Origin: Bradyrhizobium ivorense
Lineage (GTDB): Bacteria > Pseudomonadota > Alphaproteobacteria > Rhizobiales > Xanthobacteraceae
DNA: 64,000 nt
Direction: 5' to 3'
Assembly: GCF_900696085.1 (NCBI RefSeq)
Contig: NZ_CAADFC020000016.1
Span: forward strand, 744,001-808,000
In this document: piece after piece, positions 16,332 to 25,689 of the stretch
How the letters are laid out: each line of letters begins with the position of its first letter
Position numbering within the stretch: the stretch's first letter is position 1
Translations under genes and position numbers: made by a program
The notes under the pieces: model-generated
The model's input: only the letters and a program-made list of their open reading frames with translations
Database searches by the model: none
What the model was told of the DNA's origin: nothing

Positions 16332-18386
16332 ATGGCTCAAGCTCCTTCTTTTCGGGACCGACATGCCGCCCCCATCTTTGCACTGAAGACATTTGCAGCA
16401 GCAATGCTGGCGTTCTACTTCGCGCTGCTGCTGGACATGCCGCGCCCCTATTGGGCGATGACGAGCGTGTATGTTACCTCCAACGTCCTGACCGGAGCGA
16501 CCTCCTCGAAAGCGGTCTATCGCATCCTGGGAACGCTGATCGGCGCGGCAGGTGCGATCGCTCTGGTTCCGAACCTCGTGGATGCGCCCGAACTGCTCAG
16601 CCTCGCAATCGCAGTGTGGGTCGGCGCATTCCTGTATATCGCGCTGCTCGACGGCACCCCGCGCGGCTACGTATTCATGTTAGCGGGCTACACCATTGCA
16701 ATTGTCGGACTTCCGGTTCTCTCGACACCCGAATTGACGTTTGACGTCGCGGTCTCGCGCGTGCAGGAAATCACGCTGGGAATCATCTGCGCGAGCGTGT
16801 TTTCGATGCTCGTGCTGCCTCGGAGCGTCGCTTCTGCCGTCGCGGGTCAGGCGGATGCCTGGCTTGCAAATGCAAGCCTGCTTTGCGCAAACGTCCTGAT
16901 CGGCGGCAGCCACGATCCAAAGCGCGAAGACGAACGCATGCGCCTTGCCGCTGCTGCGTCCGCAATCGACGAGCTCTGCAACCATCTCGATTATGACGCT
17001 GCCACGTCCGCATCGATCGTGCGCGGCCTGCAGCGTCTGCGCCGGCACATGTTGGCACTGCTCCCGATGTTTTCCTCGATCGAGGACCGCATGGTGGCGC
17101 TCGACTCCGGGGGCGGAATGCCGGTCAATCTCGCGATGATCTGCGCAAGGATTGCGAACTGGCTGACAGATGGCAGTCAGGGTCGCGCGGAAGCGGATCT
17201 GATACGTACCGCACTAGCCGAGGTGCGGCCAGCGCTATACCCGGATGCCGACTGGACCGGGATCATGGCAGCGAGCCTCGTCAATCAGCTCCGCAACCTC
17301 ATCGACATCATGCAGGATTGCCGCGCGCTGCGCCTGGCGATCGCCGAAGGCCGGGATCCTGAACAGCTCACGCTCGCCTTCACGCTCGATGTATCGGGGC
17401 ACGCCGCCGCGCATCGTGATCGCGGGATTGCGCTCTGGTCTGCCGCGGCGACGACGCTCTCCTTGCTGGCATGCTTTGCATTCTGGATCGGCACCGGCTG
17501 GGCCGACGGCACGACGGCAGCTCTGTTTTCGGCCATCCTCGGCACATTGCTCGCCAGCGCGGACGAACCCCTCCCGGTATTTCGCAATCTCTACAAAGCG
17601 GTCATCGTCGTCGTTGCGCTGAATGGAATCTACATATTTGGCATCTTACCACGAGTGACTACCATCGAGATGCTGATGGCCGCGCTGATGCCGATGTTCC
17701 TGCTGTTTGGATGGATGGCCGCGCGTCCCGCGACAGCCGCTATTGGCGCCCTCCTTGCCAACTTTATCGCTGTGCAGCTGACGCTGCAGCCGTTTTACAC
17801 GGCGGATTTCGCTTCGTTCGCGAATTCTAGCGTCGCGCTGATGCTGGGCGTTGGGCTCACGGGCGTCATATCGGGTATTGTTCGTTTCTTCGGGACCGAC
17901 TGGATCGCGAGAAGGCTGCTTCGCAGCAACCGCGAGACCTTGGCCGCGGTTGCCGTACGCAAGTCATGGCAGGACCGCGTCGCAGTGGCGAGCCTGATGC
18001 AGCATCGTCTCGCACTGCTTGCTCAGCGCATTGCCGCGGTTCCCGCAGAAGCGAAAAGCGATGCCGCCAATCTTCGCTTGCTGCGGACGGCGCTGAACAT
18101 CATCGATGTCAGGCAGGCAAGCCTCGACCTGTCGCTGCCCGCAAGAAGCGCGATCGAAATGCTGCTCGCGCGTCTTGCCGCGATATTCGCGACCCCAGGT
18201 GCCGGTCAACTCCCGGACGACGTGCTCGGACAGCTCGATAGCACGATTCCGTTCACGTTGCGGGAGCCGGCGAGTGAGACGCGCAACCAGGCAGTCATCG
18301 CCCTCGCCGGAATTCGCTCCGGTCTTTTCCCGGAGGCTCCGGCCTACCAGCCGTTGTCGCCAGAGCCACGTGAGATAGCCGCATGA
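16332..18386 (+). CDS. FUSC-family (AaeB-type) aromatic acid efflux inner-membrane protein
   Basis: 684 residues. Two blocks of about six membrane helices (residues 20-165 and 365-530) are separated by a soluble helical region, the AaeB/FUSC architecture. Opening motif FALKTFAAAMLAFYFALLLD with PRPYWAMTSVYV is typical. First gene of an aaeB-aaeX-DUF983-aaeA-like operon in which each start overlaps the preceding stop. It probably exports aromatic or weak organic acids together with the HlyD protein at 19029 (inference from the E. coli Aae system). Confidence 0.9.
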   Translation: MAQAPSFRDRHAAPIFALKTFAAAMLAFYFALLLDMPRPYWAMTSVYVTSNVLTGATSSKAVYRILGTLIGAAGAIALVPNLVDAPELLSLAIAVWVGAFLYIALLDGTPRGYVFMLAGYTIAIVGLPVLSTPELTFDVAVSRVQEITLGIICASVFSMLVLPRSVASAVAGQADAWLANASLLCANVLIGGSHDPKREDERMRLAAAASAIDELCNHLDYDAATSASIVRGLQRLRRHMLALLPMFSSIEDRMVALDSGGGMPVNLAMICARIANWLTDGSQGRAEADLIRTALAEVRPALYPDADWTGIMAASLVNQLRNLIDIMQDCRALRLAIAEGRDPEQLTLAFTLDVSGHAAAHRDRGIALWSAAATTLSLLACFAFWIGTGWADGTTAALFSAILGTLLASADEPLPVFRNLYKAVIVVVALNGIYIFGILPRVTTIEMLMAALMPMFLLFGWMAARPATAAIGALLANFIAVQLTLQPFYTADFASFANSSVALMLGVGLTGVISGIVRFFGTDWIARRLLRSNRETLAAVAVRKSWQDRVAVASLMQHRLALLAQRIAAVPAEAKSDAANLRLLRTALNIIDVRQASLDLSLPARSAIEMLLARLAAIFATPGAGQLPDDVLGQLDSTIPFTLREPASETRNQAVIALAGIRSGLFPEAPAYQPLSPEPREIAA

Positions 18387-18592
18387 GATACGAGCTTGAT
18401 CTGTTCGGTGTCCTCGTTCCGAGCCTGGTGCTGTGGAGCGTGATTGCCTTTGTGCTTGCACGCATCGTCAGCAAGCTGATCGCGCGGGCGGGCTTGTATC
18501 GCCAGATCTGGCACCCTGCGCTGTTCGATTTCACGCTCTACGTCTGCCTTGTCGCCGGCCTGACCTTTGCTTCCACGGAGTTCTTTTCGTGA
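18383..18592 (+). CDS. DUF1656 (AaeX-like) membrane protein
   Basis: 69 residues with two membrane helices: ELDLFGVLVPSLVLWSVIAF, then LFDFTLYVCLVAGLTFA. The start overlaps the FUSC gene stop by four bases (ATGA). DUF1656 proteins accompany FUSC and HlyD efflux genes; the role is unknown but the linkage is strict. A second member is at 38842-39045. Confidence 0.88.
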   Translation: MRYELDLFGVLVPSLVLWSVIAFVLARIVSKLIARAGLYRQIWHPALFDFTLYVCLVAGLTFASTEFFS

Positions 18593-19032
18593 CAGCCTCT
18601 GTTTCGCTCCCGAAAGCCTTATGGCGCGGATTCACGATGAAGTGCCCGAACTGCGGTCAAGGCCATCTGTTCGGTCGCTTCCTGAAGGTCATCGACAGCT
18701 GCAAGGCTTGTGGCGAGGACTACACGCCGCAACGCGCCGACGACCTTCCGGCCTATCTCGTGATCGCTATCGTTGGCCACCTTGTCGTGCCGGCACTTCT
18801 TGCCGTCGAGATGGCCTATTCGCCTCCCGCCTGGCTCCAATTGCTGATCTGGATGCCTGTGACCGGGCTCGCGGCTCTCTTTTTGTTGCAGCCCGTGAAG
18901 GGGACAATCGTCGGCCTGCAATGGCAGACCGGCATGCACGGCTTCGAAGCCGCCAGACGCCACCGGGATGGAGAAGCCCGCGATGGTGACGCGCGCCTGC
19001 CGAACTTCATCTCCAAGGAGTTGGTGCCATGA
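18589..19032 (+). CDS. DUF983 membrane protein with zinc-ribbon
   Basis: 147 residues from a GTG overlapping the previous stop (GTGA). The zinc-ribbon is MKCPNCGQG with CKACGED about 20 residues later, followed by two membrane helices (YLVIAIVGHLVVPALLAVEM; WLQLLIWMPVTGLAALFLL). DUF983 is common in alphaproteobacteria but is not a usual part of Aae efflux operons. Its position between the DUF1656 and HlyD genes, with four-base overlaps on both sides, implies coordinated expression. Confidence 0.85.
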   Translation: MTASVSLPKALWRGFTMKCPNCGQGHLFGRFLKVIDSCKACGEDYTPQRADDLPAYLVIAIVGHLVVPALLAVEMAYSPPAWLQLLIWMPVTGLAALFLLQPVKGTIVGLQWQTGMHGFEAARRHRDGEARDGDARLPNFISKELVP

Positions 19033-19952
19033 AAGCTGCCTCGAATGCGTTACGCCGCCTCGCGCCGACCGCGCTCACGTTACTGCTCGCGCTGTGGGCC
19101 GGCTACAAACTTTGGGACTACTATTTTGATGCGCCCTGGACACGTGATGGTCACGTGCGAGCCGACGTGGTGCCCGTGGCGCCCGATGTTTCCGGCTTCG
19201 TGAGCGAGGTGCTCGTCCGGGACAACCAGCAAGTTCAACGCGGCGACGTACTGTTCCGGATTGATCAGGCACGGTACGCCATCGCGCTGGAGCAGGCCGA
19301 GGCGGTGCTCGAGGCGAAACGGGCGATCCTCGTCAATGCCGATGCGGACCTGAAGCGGTACAGCTCCCTAACCACGGACGTCGTTGTTTCCAGGCAGAGG
19401 ATGGATCAGGTCGTCGCCACGCAAGCCACGGCAAAGGCGAATTATGATCAGGCGACGGCCGACCACGCTCTTGCGAGGCTCAATCTAGAGCGCAGCGAGG
19501 TGCGCGCCTCCGTCAGCGGCATTGTCACCAATAACGAGCTGCGACCGGGCGCCTACTTGACCCCGGGAAAGGGTGTGATGGCGCTGCTCGATACCGACAC
19601 GCTGCACATCCAGGGCTATTTCGAGGAAACCAAGTTGCAGCGCATTCACGTCGGCGATCCAGTAGCCGTGCGGCTTATGGGAAGCAGCCATGTGCTGCAA
19701 GGCAAGGTGGAGAGCGTTGCAGCCGGTATCGAAGACCGCGATCGCAGCAACGGCACCACCCTCCTTGCCAATGTCAATCCGACCTTCAACTGGGTGCGGC
19801 TGGCCCAGCGCGTCCCAGTCCGGATCGCGCTCGACCGCGCCGACGAGCGCAACGAACTCGTTGCCGGAGCCACGGCAACCGTCGAAGTCCTTGAGCCGGC
19901 CTCGCAGGGCGACACCAGCAAAGCTCGCAACCGACAAGCCGCTTCACGGTAG
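19029..19952 (+). CDS. HlyD-family periplasmic adaptor (AaeA-like)
   Basis: 307 residues. An N-terminal membrane anchor (LAPTALTLLLALWAGYKLW) is followed by DAPWTRDGHVRADVVPVAPD, the barrel-sandwich/lipoyl start typical of AaeA/EmrA. A coiled-coil hairpin lies at about residues 90-160, and GYFEETKLQRIHVGDPV is the beta-barrel signature. The start overlaps the DUF983 stop by four bases. It should link the FUSC pump to an outer-membrane channel not encoded here. Confidence 0.9.
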   Translation: MKAASNALRRLAPTALTLLLALWAGYKLWDYYFDAPWTRDGHVRADVVPVAPDVSGFVSEVLVRDNQQVQRGDVLFRIDQARYAIALEQAEAVLEAKRAILVNADADLKRYSSLTTDVVVSRQRMDQVVATQATAKANYDQATADHALARLNLERSEVRASVSGIVTNNELRPGAYLTPGKGVMALLDTDTLHIQGYFEETKLQRIHVGDPVAVRLMGSSHVLQGKVESVAAGIEDRDRSNGTTLLANVNPTFNWVRLAQRVPVRIALDRADERNELVAGATATVEVLEPASQGDTSKARNRQAASR

Positions 19953-19959
19953 CACGGAC

Positions 19960-20154
19960 ATGTCCCGAGCACTACAACATCACCTGGCAGCACGGGTTGG
20001 TGAGGAATGGCTCATCCTCGACAACCGCACACTCACGCCGGTTCGCGAGACGAATCTTACCTGGACGGCGCCGGTGTCTGTCCTCGACCAGGCAGACGTC
20101 TGGCGCCTTGCCTCAGGAAACCAGCCTTCTCGAGCGCGAGGATGGGCTTCGTGA
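19960..20154 (+). pseudogene. Possible C-terminal fragment of a transglutaminase-like protein
   Basis: A 64-residue frame opening MSRALQHHLAARVGEEWLIL and continuing DNRTLTPVRE. The pattern of a basic strand followed by EWLILDNRT resembles the catalytic Asp region of bacterial transglutaminase-like cysteine proteinases, whose Cys and His parts are missing. I read it as a leftover 3' piece. It could also be a genuine short gene; no good ribosome-binding site is seen. Confidence 0.35.
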
Positions 20155-20273
20155 ATATCCTGATAACCTTTCTGGCGTTGGCGAGCGCAAGTGTATTTGC
20201 GGCCCACACCATCGAGGCGCTTCGTGCCCTTTGGCCGCATCCCCGACCGGATAATCGACGTTCGTGCCAATAG
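20142..20273 (+). CDS. Small membrane protein, 43 aa
   Basis: MGFVNILITFLALASASVFA is a single hydrophobic helix, followed by AHTIEALRALWPHPRP and a short polar tail. It overlaps the preceding fragment by 13 bases; GCGAGG lies just before the ATG. Unrecognised. It may be a translated microprotein ahead of the large LuxR-type regulator. Confidence 0.4.
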   Translation: MGFVNILITFLALASASVFAAHTIEALRALWPHPRPDNRRSCQ

Positions 20274-20356
20274 AATCGCGCCTGTCCTCTTCGTTGGCAC
20301 GTGATAAGCTGCGTCCTCGGGACTGGAATCGTCTCCGGCAGGGCGCGAAGCCAACG

Positions 20357-23161
20357 ATGGCGAAACGGCTGAAGAGATCTACCGTACCCCGGCAGAAGGA
20401 GCGCGACCGCATCGCGCGATCCAGGGCGCCATCCTTGCTGGGACGCGAAGCGGAAATCGCTCTGATCGATGAGCTACTTGACCGAATCGATCAAGGTGGA
20501 GCTACGCTTTTCATCACCGGAGCAGCTGGAATTGGTAAATCGGCGCTGCTTGAGGAAGCCAAAGATCGAGCGCGGGAACGCGGCATGGCCGTACTCGGCA
20601 TGACGGGCGTTCTCGCCGAAGCGCATTTGGCTTTCGCTGGGCTTCAGCAGGCGCTGCATCCGCTCATGAGGCAGGCAAAGTCTTTGCCTGCTCATCAACG
20701 GTCTGCCTTGCTCAATGCTTTTGGCATGGGCGACGCAACGACCGACGCACCGGATATTTGGCTCGTCGCGCTTGCGACGCTGGCACTCCTGACTGAAAGC
20801 CCATATCACAAGGCAATCCTGCTGGTGGTTGACGATGCGCAATGGCTGGATGAACCGACACGCCAGGTCCTGTCATTTGTTTCCCGTCGGCTGAGTTCTG
20901 ATCCCATCGTTCTGCTGCTCGCTTTGCGCGAGGGTTTCGAGCTTCCATTTGGCGACGCCCACACCTTGCGACACGCCATTCCGGCTCTCAGCGAAGCCGA
21001 TGCGACCCGGTTGCTCGAGATGAAGGCGCCCGGCCTTTCCGAAAATCTGCGCAACCGGTTTTTAAGAGAAGCCGCCGGAAATCCGCTGGCGTTGGTGGAG
21101 CTGCCGCGCAGCTTGCGGTCGGAGGACGATCGCGAGGCGGCATGGCTCCCGTTGACGGAGCGGCTTGAACGCACCTTCTCCAGCCGTCTGTCCGACCTTC
21201 CCGAGGTCACGCGCATGCTGCTGTATGTCGCGGCTGAAAACGACGGAAGCTCTCTCTACGAGATCATGCGTGCCGGCGAGGTGCTGCTGGCTCGGACCAT
21301 TGACGTTGCAGCCTTCGACCTTGCGGTCTCGGCCAAGCTCGTCGATCTCGATGCAACAGAGGCGCGGTTTCGGCATCCTCTCGTGCGATCCGCGATCCAC
21401 CAGGCTGCCGACCTTTCCGTGCGTCAAAAGGTTCACGCCGCACTCGCGGGGGTCATCGAGGATCAGGATCGCAAGCTTTGGCATCGTGCAGCGGCGGCAA
21501 TGGGTCCTGACGATGAATTGGCTGGCGAACTGGATCTGATGGCACATCGAGCGCAGCGCAGAGGGGCCGGCAGCAGCGTTGTCGAAGTCCTGCAGATTGC
21601 TGCAAAGCTGAGCAAGACAGCCGAAGCCAGGCGAGAGCGCTTTTTGCAGGCCGCCGAAATTGTGACGGACCTCGGGCGGCCGAAGTTGCTCGAGCATCTG
21701 TTGCGAGAGGCCGCGGTTGATCCGTCAGACGAGTTGGGTACAGCGCGGGTCGGGTGGTGTCGGGAAATGAGCCAGTTCCTGACGATCAATGATCCGGGCA
21801 AGATCTCCGCGTTGATCAAATTTGCCGATCAGGCACATGCGGGCGGGGCAAAGGACCTGGCAAGCAATCTTCTCTGGCGCGCGGCACAACGCTGCTGGTG
21901 GAGCAACGCGAGCAGTGACACCTGCTCAGAGGTTCTCGCCGGAGCAAGGCGACTGAAGCTCCTGGAGCTCGACTCACGCGGCATCGCGATATGCGCCTAT
22001 GCCGAACCGCTTCGCCGCGGCGGCGAGGTGTACGCCAAGCTGAAGGCGCTGTCCGAAAGGAGGGGCAACGATCCGCATGTCGCGCGAATCCTTGGCAGCA
22101 CTGCGAATGTCGTCGGCGCATTCGATCTTGGCGTGACTTTTCTGGCTGAGTCCACCGCGGAGCTGCGTAAGCAGGCTCGAATTGGCAACTTGGCGCGCGC
22201 GCTTTTCGCTCAGGCATGGGCCGAAATGGAAGTCGGCGACTGGATTGGCGCAATGAGAGAAGCCGAGGAAGCGATCCGTTTTGCCGAAGAGATCGGATCC
22301 CTTGTGTGGAAGGCAGCAGCTGCCATCGTGAAGGCGAAGGTTGCCGGCATGCAAGGCAATCTGCAGCGATCCGAAGAGTATGCGAGTCAAGCGGAACGCC
22401 TCGTTTTGCCCAGCGGCGCGAGCTTCCTGCTCGCGATGCTGCAACTGGCGCGAGGCATTACAGCTATCAGCGCCGGCCGCCATTCAGAGGCACTCGCGCA
22501 TCTGCAGCGCCTGTTCGCGCCTGCCGATCCGGCCTTCAACGCGGGTCTGCAGTTCTTTGCACTGGCCGACTTCGTCGAGGCGGCTGTTCATTCGGATCGA
22601 GTGCAGGACGCGCGCAGCGTGATCGATGAGATGGAGCGCGTATCTGGCCCAGGACCGGTGCCGTGGGTCCAAACGATGTTGTCCTACGGCAAGGCGTTGG
22701 TCGCGACGAATGAGGAAGCCGAACGATACTTCCTGGAAGGCCTTGGGCCGGCCGCGAAGAATTGGCCCTTCCTGCGTGGGCGTCTCTTGCTTGGCTACGG
22801 CGCCTGGCTGCGCCGGCAGCGTCGCGCCGCCGATGCGCGGGCCCCGCTGCGCCAGGCACGTGATATTTTTGACGCGCTTGGCGCTTCGCCGTGGAGTGAT
22901 CGCGCGCGGGAAGAATTGCGAGCAGCGGGCGAGGCAAGCCTTCGCCGGACCGCGCAAGTCTGGGAGAACCTGACCCCGCAGGAGCTGCACATCGCCCAGC
23001 TGGCAGCGCAAGGACTTTCGAACAAGGTCATCGGGGCAAGGCTCTATCTGTCTCATCGGACCGTCGGCTACCACCTGCAGCGGGTCTTTTCGAAGATCGG
23101 AATCACCTCCCGATCGGGCCTGTCTGCCATCCTCGCCACGGCCGGTCCTACGGCAGCCTGA
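20357..23161 (+). CDS. Large ATP-binding LuxR-family (LAL/MalT-type) transcriptional regulator
   Basis: About 934 residues from MAKRLKRS (the frame is open from a GTG at 20264). An AAA_16-type NTPase at the N-terminus has the Walker A motif GAAGIGKSALLEE near residue 53 and a Walker B-like LLVVDDAQW. A long helical, TPR-like middle is followed by a C-terminal LuxR helix-turn-helix (about residues 870-930: LTPQELHIAQLAAQGLSNKV, RTVGYHLQRVFSKIG). The family usually activates catabolic genes with an inducer and ATP. Possible targets are the downstream AraC, TauE and MaoC genes on the same strand (inference). Confidence 0.9.
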   Translation: MAKRLKRSTVPRQKERDRIARSRAPSLLGREAEIALIDELLDRIDQGGATLFITGAAGIGKSALLEEAKDRARERGMAVLGMTGVLAEAHLAFAGLQQALHPLMRQAKSLPAHQRSALLNAFGMGDATTDAPDIWLVALATLALLTESPYHKAILLVVDDAQWLDEPTRQVLSFVSRRLSSDPIVLLLALREGFELPFGDAHTLRHAIPALSEADATRLLEMKAPGLSENLRNRFLREAAGNPLALVELPRSLRSEDDREAAWLPLTERLERTFSSRLSDLPEVTRMLLYVAAENDGSSLYEIMRAGEVLLARTIDVAAFDLAVSAKLVDLDATEARFRHPLVRSAIHQAADLSVRQKVHAALAGVIEDQDRKLWHRAAAAMGPDDELAGELDLMAHRAQRRGAGSSVVEVLQIAAKLSKTAEARRERFLQAAEIVTDLGRPKLLEHLLREAAVDPSDELGTARVGWCREMSQFLTINDPGKISALIKFADQAHAGGAKDLASNLLWRAAQRCWWSNASSDTCSEVLAGARRLKLLELDSRGIAICAYAEPLRRGGEVYAKLKALSERRGNDPHVARILGSTANVVGAFDLGVTFLAESTAELRKQARIGNLARALFAQAWAEMEVGDWIGAMREAEEAIRFAEEIGSLVWKAAAAIVKAKVAGMQGNLQRSEEYASQAERLVLPSGASFLLAMLQLARGITAISAGRHSEALAHLQRLFAPADPAFNAGLQFFALADFVEAAVHSDRVQDARSVIDEMERVSGPGPVPWVQTMLSYGKALVATNEEAERYFLEGLGPAAKNWPFLRGRLLLGYGAWLRRQRRAADARAPLRQARDIFDALGASPWSDRAREELRAAGEASLRRTAQVWENLTPQELHIAQLAAQGLSNKVIGARLYLSHRTVGYHLQRVFSKIGITSRSGLSAILATAGPTAA

Positions 23162-23230
23162 TCCCATCGGTCACCGGACTGGTCATTTGACGGATGCCGC
23201 GCACGCCGTTCGGCCGCCTATTTTCGCGAG

Positions 23231-23791
23231 GTGCAATCCCGCGAGAACTGGCAGGAGGCCGCCTTGGAAATCGAAAACAGTCTACCGATCGCCCTTGCCG
23301 CGAGGCTCCATCAACCGGGAACCACGGCGCCAGGTACTCGATCGATCGGCCCGTCGGCCAAGGGAAGGCTCGATCGACGCCGGCTGTTTCGCGTCCTTGA
23401 TTACATCGATAGGCATCTGGAAGGCGACCTCACCCTGGATGAGCTGGCTTCGGTCGCCTGCCTCAGCCGGTTCCACTTCGCGCGAGCATTCAAGCAATCC
23501 GTCGGGCAATCGCCTCACCGCTATGTCATTGCGCGGCGGCTTGAGCGCGCGGAAGTCCTGTTGACCGAAGGCGAAACGTCATTGGTCGAAATCGCGCTGT
23601 CTCTTCGGTTCTCGAGCCAGGCAAACTTTTCTCGCGCATTCCGGCAGTCGACGGGCATGGCTCCTGGCCAATACCGCCGCGAAGTGACGGCGTCCTTCGA
23701 CATCAATGCGCTGCGCGCGAGGAGCGGTTTCAAGGAAGCCGCCCTGGCGCCCGCCAATTCCGGCGAGAGTTTTTTCGAGAGCGTCGGATAG
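23231..23791 (+). CDS. Short AraC-family DNA-binding protein, 186 aa
   Basis: It contains only the linker and AraC helix-turn-helix domain: LDRRRLFRVLDYIDRHLEGD through FSSQANFSRAFRQSTGMAPG. The N-terminal sensor domain of its full-length relative at 11757-12863 is absent. The likely start is a GTG, and no sensor-domain coding sequence is found upstream before the LuxR-type gene stop. Either a stand-alone SoxS-like regulator or a 5'-truncated gene. It ends six bases before the TauE permease gene. Confidence 0.7.
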   Translation: MQSRENWQEAALEIENSLPIALAARLHQPGTTAPGTRSIGPSAKGRLDRRRLFRVLDYIDRHLEGDLTLDELASVACLSRFHFARAFKQSVGQSPHRYVIARRLERAEVLLTEGETSLVEIALSLRFSSQANFSRAFRQSTGMAPGQYRREVTASFDINALRARSGFKEAALAPANSGESFFESVG

Positions 23792-23796
23792 GAGCC

Positions 23797-24555
23797 ATGG
23801 AACTGACCGCCACCACGATCCTCGTCGCCTTTGCCGGCGTCTTCCTGATCTGCTTCATGAAGGGTGCGTTCGGCGGCGGCTTTGCCATTGTCGGCATTCC
23901 CATGCTGTCGCTGGTGATGGACCCCGTGACCGCCGGCGGCCTGCTCGCGCCTTTGTTCATCGCCATGGACCTGTACGCGCTACGCTACTGGAAGCCCTCG
24001 ACCTGGTCGAAGCCGGACCTCAAAATGCTGTTGCCGGGGCTCGTGACCGGAATCGGCCTCGGCTACGCACTGTTTCGGGTGCTCGACCATCGGGCCGTCG
24101 CAATCGTCATGGCCGTGGTCACCCTGATTTTCGTCGTGCTGTGGTTCTTCGGCGGCCCCGAGGTGACGATCCAGCCTCGTTCAACGCGGAAAGCGGTCGC
24201 CGCCGGCCTCAGTTCCGGAATCGCCTCGATGGTCGCGCATTCCGGTGGACCGCCGCTTGCGATGTATCTGCTGCCGCTTGGGCTCGCGAAGGACGTCTAT
24301 GCGGGAACGAGCAGCATGTTATTCACCGTCGGCAATGCGCTCAAGGCTGTGCCTTGGTTGCTGCTGGTGAGGCCAGGCCATAACGTCTGGATCGTGATGG
24401 CGACGTGCCTGCTCGCTGTTCCCGCCGGCGTGTGGGCCGGCTGGCAGCTTCACGGCAGGCTGGACCAGCGCCAGATCTATCGGGCCTGCTATGGATTGCT
24501 GGTGATCACTGCGCTGAAGCTATTGTGGGACGGTGTGCACGGCTATCTTGGTTAG
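23797..24555 (+). CDS. TauE/SafE-family membrane transporter
   Basis: 252 residues with about eight membrane helices. The two internal-repeat motifs CFMKGAFGGGFAIVGIPMLS and SGIASMVAHSGGPPLAMYLL are diagnostic of the sulfite/organosulfonate exporter family. Substrates range from sulfite to organic acids, so none is assigned. It follows the short AraC gene by five bases, which suggests local control. Confidence 0.88.
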   Translation: MELTATTILVAFAGVFLICFMKGAFGGGFAIVGIPMLSLVMDPVTAGGLLAPLFIAMDLYALRYWKPSTWSKPDLKMLLPGLVTGIGLGYALFRVLDHRAVAIVMAVVTLIFVVLWFFGGPEVTIQPRSTRKAVAAGLSSGIASMVAHSGGPPLAMYLLPLGLAKDVYAGTSSMLFTVGNALKAVPWLLLVRPGHNVWIVMATCLLAVPAGVWAGWQLHGRLDQRQIYRACYGLLVITALKLLWDGVHGYLG

Positions 24556-24600
24556 GACGATCCAGAGCAGCCCAGATTGGTAGTCGAGAGGAGAATGTTT

Positions 24601-25050
24601 ATGGCTATGATCGAGTGGTTTGACGACCTTGCCATCGGGATGCAATTCAGGACCGGTGAAGCCCGCATCACCGCTCCAGAAATCAAACGCTTCGCAGCAG
24701 AATTTGACCCCCAATCAATGCATTTGGACGAAGTCTCAGCCGCCAAAACGTTCTTCAAAGGTCTTGCGGCTTCGGGATGGCATACAGCCGCAATTGCAAT
24801 GAGGCTGTTGGTTGAAAGCCGCCCTTTCGGTGATCATCCAATTATCGGGATTGGAGGCGGAGTGAGTTGGATGGCGCCAGTGCGCCCCGGCGACGTCCTG
24901 TATCTGGAGGGCGAAATCGAAAGCCTCACTCCCTCGAAGACCAAACCGCAAGGCACCGTGGGCATGAAATGGACGATGTACAACCAGCATGGCCAGGCAG
25001 TTTATGCGTTCACTCCCATGACCATCGTTCCGCGTCGCCCGGGCGCATGA
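24601..25050 (+). CDS. MaoC-family (R)-specific enoyl-CoA hydratase-like protein
   Basis: 149 residues with a hot-dog fold. The hydratase-2 catalytic Asp/His motif is visible in FAAEFDPQSMHLDE, and GGGVSWMAPVRPGD is typical of the family. Start at MAMIEWF: GAGGAG lies eight bases upstream of it but only one base from the ATG at 24595. The family hydrates 2-enoyl-CoAs or related acyl groups; the substrate is unknown. It is 45 bases after the TauE gene. Confidence 0.85.
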   Translation: MAMIEWFDDLAIGMQFRTGEARITAPEIKRFAAEFDPQSMHLDEVSAAKTFFKGLAASGWHTAAIAMRLLVESRPFGDHPIIGIGGGVSWMAPVRPGDVLYLEGEIESLTPSKTKPQGTVGMKWTMYNQHGQAVYAFTPMTIVPRRPGA

Positions 25051-25095
25051 ACCGTCTTCGAAGCGGACCAAAACCGATATGGAAGTCGGGACCAG

Positions 25096-25131
25096 CCCTG
25101 CTTTATGTCCATTCAGCCCCTGAAAGCAGGG
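25096..25131. terminator. Inverted repeat, possible terminator of the MaoC gene
   Basis: CCCTGCTTT and AAAGCAGGG form a perfect 9-bp stem around an 18-base loop, 45 bases after the MaoC stop. No T-run follows, so termination is uncertain. Confidence 0.35.
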
Positions 25132-25249
25132 TCTCGATTGGCGATGCTCTGCCGACAAGTTAGTAGAAGCACGGTGGCGTAGTTGCGCGCGACCGGAGGC
25201 CGCATCGTTCTCAAGGGCTTTCCTTGAAGGCGTCGCGCCGCGCCAGAGC

Positions 25250-25689
25250 CGCTCACTTCGATATTTGGGAGCCTGCTCGGCGCTCATCTCTTCGCGGCGA
25301 AGCGGCTTGCCGCAGGACTCGCAGACCGGCCCGAGCCCCGCCGGCTCGCCGCAGACGAGGTGGATGTAGTTCATGGCGCGGCCCTCTTTCGGCGATTTGC
25401 ACCAGGTCTCGCCCCAGGCGCGCAGCGCCAGGATCACGGGATAGAAGACCTCGCCCTTCTCCGTCAGATGATATTCGTGGCGCAGCGGGCGCTTGCTGTA
25501 GACGCGCCGCTTCACCAATCCGTCGGCTTCGAGCACCTTCAGGCGCGTCGCGATCATCTGCGGCGTTCCGCCGGTCTGCGCCTGGATCTCATCAAAGCGG
25601 TGCATCCGCATGAACAACTCGCGTAGAATGAGCACCGTCCAGCGATCGCCGACGACGTTCTCGGCCCGAGCAACCGGACAGAGCGTTGG
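25250..25689 (-). pseudogene. HxlR-family regulator lacking its 5' end
   Basis: The winged-helix core is well preserved: CPVARAENVVGDRWTVLIL, then RELFMRMHRFDEIQ and LVKRRVYSKRPLRHEYHLT. A C-terminal piece has CESCGKPLRREE. There is no usable start: upstream of DPTLCPVARA the frame runs straight into the antisense of a glyoxalase gene with no ATG, GTG or TTG nearby. There is also no stop for about 500 bases beyond the conserved end. Both this gene and the divergent glyoxalase gene have lost their 5' ends at the same point, near 25690. Confidence 0.7.

Noticed and set aside
25051..25213. Insertion-sequence remnant after the MaoC gene
   Set aside because: Only a 9-bp inverted repeat is seen, with no transposase frame or target duplication.
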